Shown one piece after another: positions 52,732-62,214 of a stretch of DNA of 64,000 nt; positions within the stretch are counted from its first letter, which is position 1; each line of letters opens with the position of its first letter. Source of the stretch: Polymorphum gilvum SL003B-26A1 (lineage in GTDB: Bacteria > Pseudomonadota > Alphaproteobacteria > Rhizobiales > Stappiaceae); contig NC_015259.1 of the NCBI RefSeq assembly GCF_000192745.1, forward strand, positions 3,487,001 through 3,551,000, written 5' to 3'. The notes beneath the pieces are model-generated. The model was not told the DNA's origin, did not search any database, and saw only the letters and a list, made by a program, of their open reading frames with translations. The translations under genes were made by a program, and so were the position numbers.

Positions 52732-54104
52732 CAATACTGCTCCCGATATTTCCGGACGATCCGCAGCGCAACCACGTTGAGCGCGAGCGTGATGACGAAC
52801 AACACAAGGCCGAGGGCGAACGCGGCAAGCGTCTTCGGATTGTCGAACGACGTGTCGCCGATGAGAAGGGTAACGATCTGGACGGTAACCGTCGTGACCG
52901 ACTGCAACGGGTTGACGTTGAGGCTCGCGATCAGGCCGGCAGCCATCACCACGATCATGGTCTCACCAATGGCGCGCGACAGGGCCAGCAGAATGCCGCC
53001 GACAATGCCCGGCAGGGCCGCGGGAAGCAGCACCTTGCGAATGGTTTCGCCCTTGGTCGCTCCCAGGGCCAGCGACCCATCCCGGACGGCGCGCGGTACC
53101 GCCGTCAATGCGTCATCGGAGAGGGAGGATATGAACGGAATGAGCATGATGCCCATGACGCCGCCCGCGACAAGAGCGGCATTCGGGCTGACACCGATCC
53201 CCATCCAGTCTCCCAGACCACGCAAAGCCGGCGCCACGGTGAGCACGGCGAAGAAGCCATAGACAACGGTCGGAATGCCGGCGAGGATTTCAAGCAGCGG
53301 CTTGATGATCGCCCGGGCCGAATTGGAGGCGAATTCGGTCAGGTAAACGGCGGAGAACAGGCCGATCGGCGTGGCCACAGCCATTGCGATCACAGCGATC
53401 ACGAGAGTCCCGAGAAACACCGGCACCGCACCGAAGGCTCCGGCACCGGCGACCTGGTCCTCGCGCATCGGGATTTGCGGCTCCCAGTTCAGCCCGAAGA
53501 AGAATTCTGCGACCGGCACGCGGGCAAAGAACTGCAGGGCCTCGTAGAGCAGCGAGACAATGATGCCTGCCGTCGTTGCGATGGCGACGACGGAGCAGAA
53601 GATCATGAAATAGTTCAGCGAGCGTTCGACGCTGTGCCGCGCCCGGAAGCGCACGGCGACCATCCGGTAGCCAACGCCGAAGCCGATCAGAGCGATGGAA
53701 ATAGCAACGACCAACATCGCCCATTGCGCATTGGCGACCACGGCATTGTAGAAATCGGCAGCAGCCCGGATCTCGCCGGTCGGTTCGCGGAAGATGCGGC
53801 CGGCAGCGACCTGCTTGATCTCGCTGAGCAGCAACGCCTGCTGCGCCGCATCAAGCGACGTCACCTCGGTGCCGAGACTGTTCAGGATGATCCGGTCGAC
53901 CGCGGCCCCCTGGAATAGCAGCCACATCAGCACGATGATGAGAGCGGGCACGCCCGTCCAGATGGCGATGTTCAGGCCATGATAGATCGGCAGAGAGTGG
54001 AACTCGCGATAGGCGGTTCCACGAACCACCTTGGCCCGGAACAGGCCCGCGACATAGCCGAGGACGGCCAAGATCAGCAGAATGAAGAAAACTGTGCTTG
54101 CCAT
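52731..54104 (-). CDS. pstC: Phosphate ABC transporter permease PstC (long form)
   Basis: A 457-residue permease, longer than the 319-residue E. coli PstC because of extra N-terminal membrane segments and a periplasmic loop (about 70-125; LGTEVTSLDAAQQALLLSEI). The core has the EAA loop RDGSLALGATKGETIRKVLL and LAGIPTVVYGFFAVLTVAPA. ATG 54104 (MASTVFFILL) is used; an upstream in-frame GTG falls inside the pstS-pstC hairpin and is rejected. With PstA it forms the phosphate channel in the inner membrane. Confidence 0.93.
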   Translation of the reverse strand: MASTVFFILLILAVLGYVAGLFRAKVVRGTAYREFHSLPIYHGLNIAIWTGVPALIIVLMWLLFQGAAVDRIILNSLGTEVTSLDAAQQALLLSEIKQVAAGRIFREPTGEIRAAADFYNAVVANAQWAMLVVAISIALIGFGVGYRMVAVRFRARHSVERSLNYFMIFCSVVAIATTAGIIVSLLYEALQFFARVPVAEFFFGLNWEPQIPMREDQVAGAGAFGAVPVFLGTLVIAVIAMAVATPIGLFSAVYLTEFASNSARAIIKPLLEILAGIPTVVYGFFAVLTVAPALRGLGDWMGIGVSPNAALVAGGVMGIMLIPFISSLSDDALTAVPRAVRDGSLALGATKGETIRKVLLPAALPGIVGGILLALSRAIGETMIVVMAAGLIASLNVNPLQSVTTVTVQIVTLLIGDTSFDNPKTLAAFALGLVLFVITLALNVVALRIVRKYREQY

Positions 54105-54133
54105 GCCGGCCCCCGACCGCCTCAACCAATGAA

Positions 54134-54162
54134 ACACCCGCGCGGATCGCCCGCGCGGGTGT
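54134..54162 (-). terminator. Hairpin between pstS and pstC (partial terminator or mRNA processing stem)
   Basis: Perfect 12-base arms ACACCCGCGCGG (54134-54145) and CCGCGCGGGTGT (54151-54162) with a 5-base loop lie 14 bases after the pstS stop in the direction of transcription. Only TTT follows, so full termination is unlikely. Such stems often raise expression of the binding protein relative to the permeases. Confidence 0.6.
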
Positions 54163-54176
54163 CCTGACGTGTCAGA

Positions 54177-55217
54177 TCAGAAGGAAATGCCGACCGCGTT
54201 CGTCACGGTCTCGCGGGTCTTCTCGCGCAGGTCGGCCGGCAGCGGAACCAGACCACGCTCGGAGAGGTAGCCGCCGTCGCCGATCGCGTCTTCCGACACG
54301 TATTCGGCGAGGAACTCGTTCAGACCCGGGATGACGCCGCGGTGGGCGTTCTTCACGTAGTTGAAGAGCGGGCGGGACAGGACGTAGTCGCCCGAACCGA
54401 TCGCCTCGAGCGACGGCAGCACGCCGTTGATGGCGACGCCCTTCAGGGTGTCCTGGTTCTCGTAGAGGAACGAGTAGCCGAAGATGCCGAGCGCGTTGGC
54501 GTCGGCCTGCAGGCGCTGGACGATCAGGTTGTCGTTTTCACCGGCTTCGATGAAGGCGCCGTCCTGACGCATGCGCGAGCAGACTTCGTTCCACTTCTTG
54601 GCGTCGGCCTTCTGCAGGTCGGCCATGCCCGGGAGGCCCTTGCAGCCGTCGTGCATCGCCAGTTCGACGAAGGCATCGCGGGTGCCGGAGGTCGGGGGAG
54701 GACCGAACACGGTGATGGCGACGTTCGGCAGCGACGCGTCGATGTCCGACCAGCTCTTGTTCGGGTTGGCGACGAAGCCGCCCTTGCCGTCCGGCAGTTC
54801 GGCGGCAAGCGCCTTGAAGATCTGCTCGTTGGTCAGCGAGAGCTCGGGGCCGGAGACGGAGTGCGCGATCGACAGACCGTCATAACCGATCAGGACCTCG
54901 GTCACGTCGGTCACGCCGTTGGTCTTGCAGAGCTCCTTCTCGCCGTCCTTGATGGCGCGCGAAGCACCGGTCATGTCCGGATGATCCGGACCGACGCCGC
55001 CGCAGAAGACCTTGAAGCCACCGCCCGTGCCGGTCGACTCCAGCACCGGAGCCGCCGAGCCGGTCTTGTTGGCGTATTCTTCGGCAACGCCCTGGGTGTA
55101 GGGGAATACGGTCGACGAGCCGACGACCTTGATCTGGTCGCGGGCCTGGGCGGCGCCGGCGACGGCGGTGGCGGCGACCGCAAGGGCAACCGTGCTGACG
55201 AGGGTTTTGAACTTCAC
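54177..55217 (-). CDS. pstS: Phosphate-binding protein PstS
   Basis: A 346-residue periplasmic phosphate-binding protein. Signal peptide VKFKTLVSTVALAVAATAV with cleavage after AAQA. Phosphate-contacting motifs: VVGSSTVFPYTQ (Ser/Thr), TGTGGGFKVFC, MTGASRAIKDGE and GPPPTSGTRDAFVELAM, which corresponds to the S-G-T-R/S-D ligand loop. The start is a GTG at 55217 with GGGAG seven bases before it; the ATT/TTG frame upstream is rejected. Preceded by a Pho box and followed by a strong hairpin, so it is probably the most highly expressed gene of the block. Confidence 0.95.
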   Translation of the reverse strand: MKFKTLVSTVALAVAATAVAGAAQARDQIKVVGSSTVFPYTQGVAEEYANKTGSAAPVLESTGTGGGFKVFCGGVGPDHPDMTGASRAIKDGEKELCKTNGVTDVTEVLIGYDGLSIAHSVSGPELSLTNEQIFKALAAELPDGKGGFVANPNKSWSDIDASLPNVAITVFGPPPTSGTRDAFVELAMHDGCKGLPGMADLQKADAKKWNEVCSRMRQDGAFIEAGENDNLIVQRLQADANALGIFGYSFLYENQDTLKGVAINGVLPSLEAIGSGDYVLSRPLFNYVKNAHRGVIPGLNEFLAEYVSEDAIGDGGYLSERGLVPLPADLREKTRETVTNAVGISF

Positions 55218-55298
55218 TTGACCACTCCCTTTGAATGTCAAGGTTTCTGAGGATCGCCCGGGAGCTGCCGCTCCAGCGATGGGCGGACCCTAGGCGTC

Positions 55299-55342
55299 TC
55301 TCATGTGAGTTCTATGACGGTTTCCTATCACTTTTGTGACAG
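55299..55342 (-). promoter_or_regulatory. Pho box (four 11-base units) upstream of pstS
   Basis: On the minus strand, four consecutive 11-base units read CTGTCACAAAA, GTGATAGGAAA, CCGTCATAGAA and CTCACATGAGA. The first and third match the PhoB half-site consensus CTGTCAT well and the second and fourth more weakly. The right end lies inside the last codons and stop of phoR (55328-55342). A -10-like TAGGGT lies about 5 bases downstream of the last unit. Confidence 0.8.
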
Positions 55343-56773
55343 TTCAACATCTTGTTTATTATTGTCTATTTCCGTCATGTTGCCGTTTCTTGACAGTTTT
55401 CCGGGGGATTGGAAGCGGACCGAGAAGCAGGCGCCGGCGCCGGGCCTGCTGTCGATCTCCAGGCGCGCGCGGTGGCGCGTCAGGATGTGCTTGACGATGG
55501 CGAGGCCGAGGCCGGTGCCCTTCATGGTGCGGCTGGAGGCGACGTCGACGCGGTAGAAGCGCTCGGTCAGGCGCGGCAGGTGCTCGGGCGCGATGCCCTC
55601 GCCGAAATCGCGCACCGAGAAGACACTGGCGCCGTCGCCCTCGGGGCGGAGGGCGACCTCGACGCGCCTGCCGGTGCTGCCGTACTTGAGCGCGTTCTCG
55701 ATCAGGTTCTCGGCGACCTGGATCAGCTCGTCGCGGTCGCCGCGCACCGGCACGGCGGCGTCGGGCAGGTCGAGCTCGACGGCCATGCCGAGGTCGGCGG
55801 CGAGCGGCGCCAGCGCGTCGGCGGTGTGGCGGACGATGGCGGCGAGATCGACGACGGTGTCGGGCCGCACGTGGGCCTTCAGCTCGATGCGCGACAGCGA
55901 CAGGATGTCGTCGATCAGCCGGCGCATGCGGTTGGCCTGGTCGAGCATGATGGCGAGGAAGCGCTCGCGCGCGGCCTCGTCGTCGCGCGCCGGGCCCTGC
56001 AGGGTCTCGATGAAGCCGGTCAGCGAGGCGAGCGGGGTGCGCAGCTCGTGGCTGGCGTTGGCGACGAAATCGGTGCGCATGCGCTCCAGCCGGCGCTGCT
56101 CGGTCAGGTCGCGCAGGGCGACGAGCAGGAAATCCGGCGCCGGGCGGGCGGATGCGGGGCGAGCGGCGGAGGCGGAGGTCGGCGCGGGCAGTGCGATCGG
56201 CGCGATGCTGGCCTCGAACCAGGATTCGGTCGGCACCTTCTCGGCCCATTCGATGCGCTCCGGGCGGCCGCTGGCGCGCACCCGGTCGAGCGCCTCGAGC
56301 AGGGCCGGCGCGCGCAGGCCGAAGGAGATCGGGTCGCCGGGACGCACGGCGCCGTAGCGCTCGCGCGCGACGGCGTTGACGTAGCGGGTGACGCCGCGCC
56401 CGTCGGCGACGAAACAGGGCATCGGCAGGGCGTCGACGATCGCCTTCATGCCGGTGTCGGGCCACAGCCGGCGCTGCTCGCGGCGCGCCTCCAGGCGCAG
56501 GCGGCGGCCCGAGCGGCGCGGGCCGAACGCGCCGGCGGCGGTGGCAGCGAGGACGGCGGCGCCGGCGGCCACCGGCCAGGGCACGCCGTAGACGCCGACG
56601 GCGGCGGTGGCGAGGAGCGCCAGCAGCGCGAGCAGCCAGCGCGCCTCGGCCAGACGGGCGAGCGGGCCGCCCGGGTCACGGGCGGCGTCCCGGGACTGCT
56701 CGACGCCGGAGCCGGCGTCAGGATCCGGACCGGAGTCGGGATCGGTTTCGGTATCTGGATCCTGCTGGGTCAT
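55328..56773 (-). CDS. phoR: Phosphate regulon sensor histidine kinase PhoR
   Basis: A 481-residue histidine kinase. After an acidic N-terminus (DPDTETDPDSGPD) come one or two membrane segments (about 45-85; RWLLALLALLATAAVGVYG), a PAS domain (about 105-225; VDALPMPCFVADGRGVTRYV), and a HisKA with the phosphorylated His in NASHELRTPLASLTGFIE (about residue 240). The ATPase domain has the N box AENLIENALKYG, DFGEGI and GTGLGLAIVKHIL. ATG 56773 is used; GTG 56821 is possible. It phosphorylates PhoB. The final 15 bases overlap the pstS Pho box. Confidence 0.92.
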   Translation of the reverse strand: MTQQDPDTETDPDSGPDPDAGSGVEQSRDAARDPGGPLARLAEARWLLALLALLATAAVGVYGVPWPVAAGAAVLAATAAGAFGPRRSGRRLRLEARREQRRLWPDTGMKAIVDALPMPCFVADGRGVTRYVNAVARERYGAVRPGDPISFGLRAPALLEALDRVRASGRPERIEWAEKVPTESWFEASIAPIALPAPTSASAARPASARPAPDFLLVALRDLTEQRRLERMRTDFVANASHELRTPLASLTGFIETLQGPARDDEAARERFLAIMLDQANRMRRLIDDILSLSRIELKAHVRPDTVVDLAAIVRHTADALAPLAADLGMAVELDLPDAAVPVRGDRDELIQVAENLIENALKYGSTGRRVEVALRPEGDGASVFSVRDFGEGIAPEHLPRLTERFYRVDVASSRTMKGTGLGLAIVKHILTRHRARLEIDSRPGAGACFSVRFQSPGKLSRNGNMTEIDNNKQDVELSQK

Positions 56774-56859
56774 CGGGGCGTCGGGCACGGAATCGGCGGA
56801 ACGGCGGACATAGCATGGCACGGATGTCAGTCGTGCGACACCGCGCGCGCCGGCGGTCC

Positions 56860-57330
56860 CTAGCGCCCGGCGGCGGCGGCGAGGCGGGCAAGGCCGTCGG
56901 GCCAGCCGCCGGCGGACGCCAGCTCCGCGCGCCAGGCGGCGGCGTCCTCGCCGTGGCGGACGAATTCGCTATGGACGAGCTCCAGCCGGGTCGTCTCGCC
57001 GGCATCACGGAACGACAGCATGACGCGGCTGGCCGCCGCCGGATCGGCGATGGCGCGCCGGCCCGGCGCGATCTGCCAGGCGAGGCGCAGATAGAGCGGC
57101 GGCTCGATCGACAGCACGGTGCCCCAGACCAGGCGGCGACCGCGACCGTCCTGCTCGGTGCAGGCGCCGCCCAGGTGCGGCTCGATGGCGATCTCGGCGT
57201 CCGGGTCGCCGGTCAGGCGGAACTGCGGCGGCCACCAGACGCCGATGCCGTCGACGACCAAGGAAAAGGCCGCTGCGCGCGGCAGCGGCAGCACGACTTC
57301 AAGGGCGATGGGCTGGTCGGAACCGGACAT
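56860..57330 (-). CDS. SRPBCC-domain (AHSA1-like) protein
   Basis: A 156-residue START/Bet v1-like hydrophobic-cavity protein. Pieces typical of AHSA1-type SRPBCC proteins: LEVVLPLPRAAAFSLVVDGI (first strand and helix), GVWWPPQFRLTG, GGACTEQDGRGRRLVWGTVL, and the late TTRLELVHSEFVRHGEDAAA. Ligand and role unknown; in this class many are paired with ArsR regulators, which is not the case here. AGGAG lies very close to the ATG at 57330. Divergent from the MBL-fold gene. Confidence 0.82.
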   Translation of the reverse strand: MSGSDQPIALEVVLPLPRAAAFSLVVDGIGVWWPPQFRLTGDPDAEIAIEPHLGGACTEQDGRGRRLVWGTVLSIEPPLYLRLAWQIAPGRRAIADPAAASRVMLSFRDAGETTRLELVHSEFVRHGEDAAAWRAELASAGGWPDGLARLAAAAGR

Positions 57331-57392
57331 GTCTCCTCACCGGGTGCGGGACCGAATCGGACCTCCACTCTAGAGCGCGTGCGTTACCGAAT

Positions 57393-57408
57393 CGTGCCGG
57401 CCGGCACG
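57393..57408. repeat. 16-base perfect palindrome between SRPBCC and MBL-fold genes
   Basis: CGTGCCGGCCGGCACG is a perfect palindrome in the 157-base divergent gap, 63 bases from one start and 80 from the other. It could be an operator for either gene or just a GC-rich chance palindrome. Confidence 0.35.
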
Positions 57409-57487
57409 GCCACGGTTGCGCGCGCCGCCGGTTCTTGACAGAACGGGCGCCAGCATCGACATCAGGCGAAACGGCGAGGAGGCCGGG

Positions 57488-58396
57488 TTGGCCAAACTCA
57501 TTCACGACCGCAGCTTCGATCCGCGCCACGGCGAGGCGGTGGAGGTGGCGGACGGCGTCCGGCGGCTGACCGTGGCCAACCCCGGCCCGTTCACCTTTCA
57601 CGGCACCAACACCTACCTGGTCGGCGAGCGCGACGTGGTGGTGATCGATCCGGGGCCTCAGGACGCGCCGCACCTGGACGCGATCCTGCGCGCGACCGCC
57701 GGCGCGCGGATCGCCGCGATCCTGGTCAGCCACACGCACAAGGACCATTCTCCGGCGGCCGCCGATCTGCGCGCACGCACCGGTGCGCCGGTCTACGGCT
57801 GCGGGCCGCACCGGGCGGCGCGCGGCCTCGCGCTCGGCGAGATCAACCCGCTCGACGCCAGCTGCGACCTCGACTACCGCCCCGACCGGGTGCTCGTCGA
57901 CGGCGAGCGGATCACGCTCGGCGGCGCCGTCTTCGAGGCGGTCGAGACCCCGGGACACACCGCCAACCATCTCGCCTTCGCGCTGCCCGACGAAGGCATC
58001 CTGTTTTCGGCCGACCACGTCATGGTGTGGTCGACCTCGATCGTCGCGCCCCCCGACGGCTCGATGCAGGCCTACATGGACTCGCTCGACAAGCTGCTGG
58101 CGCGTTCGGAAGATCTGTATTTCCCCGGCCACGGCGGTCCGGTGCGGGCGGCGGCGGACTACGTGACGGCGCTGAAGGTGCACCGGCACGACCGGGAGCG
58201 CGCGATCCTCGACGCCCTCGGCCGCGGACCCGGCGCGATCCGCGCCCTGGTCGACACGATCTACAAGGGCCTCGACCCGGCGCTGAAGCCGGCCGCCGCG
58301 CTGTCGGTGTTCGCCCAGATCGAGAATCTGGTCGACCGAGGCCTCGTCGCCTGCGCCGGAACGCCGACGCTGAACAGCGAATACCGCCTTACCTAA
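57488..58396 (+). CDS. MBL-fold metallohydrolase (LACTB2-like)
   Basis: A 302-residue metallo-beta-lactamase-fold hydrolase. The zinc-binding motif H-x-H-x-D-H is ILVSHTHKDHS; further ligands are the His in VETPGHTANHLAF, the Asp in FSADHVMVWSTS, and the His in YFPGHGGPV. A C-terminal winged-helix-like part (about 230-300) resembles the LACTB2 branch. It could act on thioesters, RNA or a small metabolite. The start is a TTG at 57488 with GAGGAGG five bases upstream; no ATG exists at the right place. Its TAA overlaps the stop of the convergent DUF1499 gene. Confidence 0.87.
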   Translation: MAKLIHDRSFDPRHGEAVEVADGVRRLTVANPGPFTFHGTNTYLVGERDVVVIDPGPQDAPHLDAILRATAGARIAAILVSHTHKDHSPAAADLRARTGAPVYGCGPHRAARGLALGEINPLDASCDLDYRPDRVLVDGERITLGGAVFEAVETPGHTANHLAFALPDEGILFSADHVMVWSTSIVAPPDGSMQAYMDSLDKLLARSEDLYFPGHGGPVRAAADYVTALKVHRHDRERAILDALGRGPGAIRALVDTIYKGLDPALKPAAALSVFAQIENLVDRGLVACAGTPTLNSEYRLT

Positions 58397-59364
58397 CCCT
58401 CGAGATCCGGCGCGTCGTCCTGGAAGATCTCCTCGAGCTCGGCCGGCATGTCGTCACCGAATTCGCCGCCGAGGAACGGCTTGACCGTCGGCAGGGGGAC
58501 GCGGCCGTCGTCCGAACCCAGCGGCCGCTCGGTCAGCAGCGGCAATTCCTCGACCGGCCGCGCCGCCGCCTCGGCGACTTCCTCCTCCGTGACGGTCAGG
58601 CGGGCGAGGTCGCCGTAGGATTCGAGCAGCGCCTCGTCCAGATCGCGAAAGAAGGTACGGATGCGCGTGGCGTTGGCGCCGAGATCGTGGCTACCGAGGC
58701 GCGAGGCGGAGCGGATGTCGAGCAGGGCACCGAACCGGTCGGGGCGAATACGGATCGCCACGTCGTCGGTCAGGGCGAGGACGGGGGTGCGGACCACGAC
58801 CTGCAGGCGGGTGCCGGCGTCCGGCATGTCGGGGGGAAGCTCGAAGGCAACCGCCCAACCCCGCTTGTCGACGACCTTGCGGACGGCGGCGTGCAACTGG
58901 CCCGGCTCCATCCTGAAGCGGCGGGGCACGATGTCGGGATAGGCTTCCGCCTGCAGAGCCCGGCGATCGCCTGCGGCAGCCGCAGCCGGCCGGACCGGAC
59001 CGGAGAGCGCCGGCGGGTCGTCGAGGTCGGTGCTGACGTCGTTGAGCGGCGGATAGAGGACCAGGGCGACGGCGGCGGCGATGGCAGGACCCAGCGCCAG
59101 CGTGCCGTAAACGAAACCGCGCAAGGCATCGGAGGCGCCGGCGCCACCGCGCCGCCACAGCATGACCGAGGCGACGAACGCAAATAGCACGGCCAGCGCG
59201 CCGAGGACGACGGCGAGCAGAAGCGACCAGCCCATGGCTTCGGGGTCGATCGCGCCGATGCGGTGGGCGCCGACGGCGACCAGGATCAGCGGCACGCCGA
59301 CGGCTCCGACCCTGCGGCTCCAGCGGGCCAGGCCCGACCGTCTGACTGGCAATCGCTTCTTCAC
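58393..59364 (-). CDS. DUF1499 family membrane protein
   Basis: A 323-residue protein with three hydrophobic segments (about 15-35, 42-65 and 85-105; GWSLLLAVVLGALAVLFAFV) and a C-terminal DUF1499 domain (about 135-270) with YPDIVPRRFRMEPGQLHAAV, RGWAVAFELP, VVRTPVLALTDDVAIRIRP and RSASRLGSHDLGANATRIR. The last of these is the strongest family match. The tail is acidic. Function unknown. The start is probably a GTG at 59364 (VKKRLPVRR), giving the positive-inside N-terminus; the frame is open further upstream through low-complexity sequence. Confidence 0.78.
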   Translation of the reverse strand: MKKRLPVRRSGLARWSRRVGAVGVPLILVAVGAHRIGAIDPEAMGWSLLLAVVLGALAVLFAFVASVMLWRRGGAGASDALRGFVYGTLALGPAIAAAVALVLYPPLNDVSTDLDDPPALSGPVRPAAAAAGDRRALQAEAYPDIVPRRFRMEPGQLHAAVRKVVDKRGWAVAFELPPDMPDAGTRLQVVVRTPVLALTDDVAIRIRPDRFGALLDIRSASRLGSHDLGANATRIRTFFRDLDEALLESYGDLARLTVTEEEVAEAAARPVEELPLLTERPLGSDDGRVPLPTVKPFLGGEFGDDMPAELEEIFQDDAPDLEG

Positions 59365-59578
59365 CGGCGTGACGCTCCCCAAGGCTTCGGCACATAGCAC
59401 ATCCGCTGGGGCGCCGGAAGGAGCGGGCGTTCCGGAGCCTACTCGCGGAGCCGCTGGTCGCAGGGCAGAGGGACGCGGCGGCGCGGTTTCAGGCACCCAA
59501 CAGCCCCTCTGCGAGCGAGTGGGCCCCGGGTCTCGCAAGGCTCGCCCGGGGTGACCGCGGAGGGGGGGCGGTCCCCCC

Positions 59579-61210
59579 CTACTCCGCGGTCGGCAGGCGG
59601 TAGCCGGAGAAGGCTTCGCGCAGGGCAGTCTTGCGGATCTTGCCGGTCGCCGTGTGGGGGATCTCGTCGACCACGACGACGTCGTCGGGCAGCCACCACT
59701 TGGCGACCTTGCCGTCCATGAAGGCGAGCAGGCTGTCGCGCGTCGGCCGGGCGCCTTCCTTCGGCACGACGATCAGCAGCGGGCGTTCGTCCCACCTGGG
59801 ATGGGCGACGCCGATCACCGCCGCCTCGGCGACGTCGGGATGGCCGACGGCGACGTTCTCCAGCTCGATGGAGGAGATCCATTCGCCGCCGGACTTGATG
59901 ACGTCCTTGGAGCGGTCGGTGATCTGCATGTAGCCGGCCGGATCGATGTGAGCGACGTCGCCGGTGTCGAAGAAGCCGTCGTCGTCGAAGGCGCTGCGGT
60001 CGTCGTTGCGGAAATAGCCGCTGGCGATCGCCGGGCCGCGGACCTTGAGCCGGCCGAAGGTCCGGCCGTCCCAGGGCAGTTCCCGGCCGACGTCGTCGGT
60101 GATCTTCATCTCGACGCCGAAGGGCGCGAAGCCCTGCTTTTCCTGGATGTCGAGCAGGCGTTCGCCGGCGAGGCCGGCATAGTCGGCCTTGATCGAGCAG
60201 ACGGTGCCGAGCGGGCTCATCTCGGTCATGCCCCAGGCGTGCATGACGCGCACGTCGTAATCCTCCTCGAAGGCCTTGGTCATGGCGCGCGGGCAGGCCG
60301 AGCCGCCGATGACGACGCGCTCCAGCCAGGGCAGCGCCTTGCCGGTCTTCTTCAGATACTGCAGCAGCATCAGCCAGACCGTCGGCACGGCCGCGGTCAG
60401 CGTCACGCGTTCCGCGTCGAGCAGGCCCCAGATCGATTCGCCGTCCATGCGCGGCCCCGGCAGGACCAGTGCCGCGCCGGCGAGCGGCGCCGAGAAGGCG
60501 AGCGACCAGCCGTTGGCGTGGAATAGCGGCACCACCGGCATGACGCGGTCGCGGCTGCGCAGGCCGAGCATGTCGGGCACCGCTGCAGTCATGGCATGGA
60601 GCACGTTGGAGCGATGGGAATAGACGACGCCCTTGGGATCGCCGGTGGTGCCGGAGGTGTAGCACATGCCGGCGGCTGCGTTCTCGCCGATGTCCTTCCA
60701 GGCGAAGTCGGCATCGGCCTCCGCCAACCAGTCCTCGTAGACCGCAACCTTCGGCAGACTGGTCTCGGGCATGTGGGCGGCGTCGGTCAGCACCACGACG
60801 CGCTCGATCGTGCGCAGCTGCGGCCAGATCTTCTCGACGATGGGCAGGAAGGTCAGGTCGACGAACAGCAGCCGGTCCTCGGCGTGGTTGACGATCCAGG
60901 CGATCTGGTCCGGGAACAGGCGTGGATTGACCGTGTGATAGATGGCGCCGAGGCCGAGCAGGCCGTACCACACCTCCATGTGGCGAACGGTATTCCAGGC
61001 CAGCGTGGCGACCCGGTCGCCGTGGGTTATGCCATAAGAATCGAGCCGCTTGGCCAGTTGAAGGGCGCGCTGGCGCAGGCTCGCGTAGTCGGTGCGGTGG
61101 ATCGGCCCCTCGACCGTGCGCGAGACGATTTCGGTCCTGCCGTGGTTGCGCGCCGCATGATCGAGAATGCGGGTGCACGTCAAAGGCCAATCCTGCATCA
61201 GGCCAAGCAT
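59579..61210 (-). CDS. Long/medium-chain fatty acid--CoA ligase (AMP-dependent synthetase)
   Basis: A 543-residue acyl-activating enzyme that forms acyl-CoA from a carboxylate, ATP and CoA. Motifs: P-loop [31 protein letters not shown], the ATP-binding [31 protein letters not shown] with the hinge [17 protein letters not shown], and the catalytic Lys in [12 protein letters not shown]. This branch acts on medium- to long-chain fatty acids. ATG 61210 ([10 protein letters not shown]) has GGGAGGA at proper spacing; the ATG two codons upstream sits on the ribosome-binding site. The 214 bases between this gene and the DUF1499 start are G/C-rich with no gene seen. Confidence 0.92.
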   Translation of the reverse strand: MLGLMQDWPLTCTRILDHAARNHGRTEIVSRTVEGPIHRTDYASLRQRALQLAKRLDSYGITHGDRVATLAWNTVRHMEVWYGLLGLGAIYHTVNPRLFPDQIAWIVNHAEDRLLFVDLTFLPIVEKIWPQLRTIERVVVLTDAAHMPETSLPKVAVYEDWLAEADADFAWKDIGENAAAGMCYTSGTTGDPKGVVYSHRSNVLHAMTAAVPDMLGLRSRDRVMPVVPLFHANGWSLAFSAPLAGAALVLPGPRMDGESIWGLLDAERVTLTAAVPTVWLMLLQYLKKTGKALPWLERVVIGGSACPRAMTKAFEEDYDVRVMHAWGMTEMSPLGTVCSIKADYAGLAGERLLDIQEKQGFAPFGVEMKITDDVGRELPWDGRTFGRLKVRGPAIASGYFRNDDRSAFDDDGFFDTGDVAHIDPAGYMQITDRSKDVIKSGGEWISSIELENVAVGHPDVAEAAVIGVAHPRWDERPLLIVVPKEGARPTRDSLLAFMDGKVAKWWLPDDVVVVDEIPHTATGKIRKTALREAFSGYRLPTAE

Positions 61211-61351
61211 GGGCATTCCTCCCTGTCTGCGTCCGCAGGCTCGTCGTCCCGGCGGATCGTTTGGCGCATTGTGGAGAGGATGTCCGCAGGCTGTCCAGTG
61301 GGCGGAAGGACGGCGACGGCGCGGACGGACGGAGCGTCTGCCGCCGGGGGC

Positions 61352-62098
61352 CTACGTCTCCGCCTCGGCGGCGGCGGCGGCGCTTGCCGAAAGCCATGCG
61401 ACCAGGTCGTGCAGGCCGGAGAAGACCGCGTCGGCATGCGGGGCAAGCACCTCGGCGCCGACGGTGCCGGTGGTCACGGCAAGCGCGCGGGCCCCGGCGG
61501 CGCGGCCGGCGTGCAGGTCGTGCAGGCTGTCGCCGACCATGGCGACGGCGGAGACGGGGATGCCGGCGGCCTCGGCGAAGGCGTGCACCATGCCGGGACC
61601 GGGCTTGGCGCCGAAGCCGCTGTCGTAGCCGAAGACGTGCGGAAAGGACGGGGCCAAGCCGAGGGCGTCGATCTGGGCGCGGGCGGAGATCTCGGTGTCG
61701 TTGGTGGCGACGCCGAGCACATAACCGCCGGCGCGCAGGCGGCCGACGGCGTCGGCCAGGCCCGGAAACGGCGACAGGCTGGCGAGGCCGAAGGCGACCA
61801 GGTGGCGGTTGATCTCGCCCATCAGGGCGACCGGATCGGGCACGCCGAGAATCGCCGCCCAGTCGGCGACCAGAATGTCGTTCGAGCCGGCGACGAAGGG
61901 CGATTCGGGCGCGAACAGGCCGGCCTCAAGGTCGAAGGCGCAGACCTCGGCAAGGCGCAGGCGCAGATCCGCGTCGCCGGCGGAGAAGGTGTCGACCAGC
62001 CGCACGAAGGCGGGCGACCAGGTCTTCTGGAAGTCGATCAGCGTGCCGTCCTTGTCGAACAACACCGCCCGTATCGCCCTGTCGTGTCGACCGTCCAT
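61352..62098 (-). CDS. HAD-family hydrolase, phosphoglycolate phosphatase-like
   Basis: A 248-residue HAD subfamily IA phosphatase with a helical cap (about 20-85). Motif I is [12 protein letters not shown] with the nucleophile Asp, motif [11 protein letters not shown], motif III Lys in [12 protein letters not shown], and motif [21 protein letters not shown] with the acidic pair. This is the pattern of Gph-like phosphatases, though the substrate may be another small phosphate ester. [12 protein letters not shown] begins at ATG 62098. Divergent from the aminotransferase gene. Confidence 0.88.
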   Translation of the reverse strand: MDGRHDRAIRAVLFDKDGTLIDFQKTWSPAFVRLVDTFSAGDADLRLRLAEVCAFDLEAGLFAPESPFVAGSNDILVADWAAILGVPDPVALMGEINRHLVAFGLASLSPFPGLADAVGRLRAGGYVLGVATNDTEISARAQIDALGLAPSFPHVFGYDSGFGAKPGPGMVHAFAEAAGIPVSAVAMVGDSLHDLHAGRAAGARALAVTTGTVGAEVLAPHADAVFSGLHDLVAWLSASAAAAAEAET

Positions 62099-62214
62099 CA
62101 ACCGCCCTGCTCCCTTGCCCGTCCGCCTGCGCGCCCCTTGTGTCCGAGGCGGGCGCCCGCGATAACATGATGCCACCCTTTGCCAGAGTCGCCCAGCGCG
62201 ACAGGAGACAAGCC

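Noticed and set aside
59439-61397. 652-codon minus-strand frame over the acyl-CoA ligase gene
   Set aside because: It is a Arg/Pro/His-rich +1 reading of the ligase; the other frame has all AMP-binding motifs.
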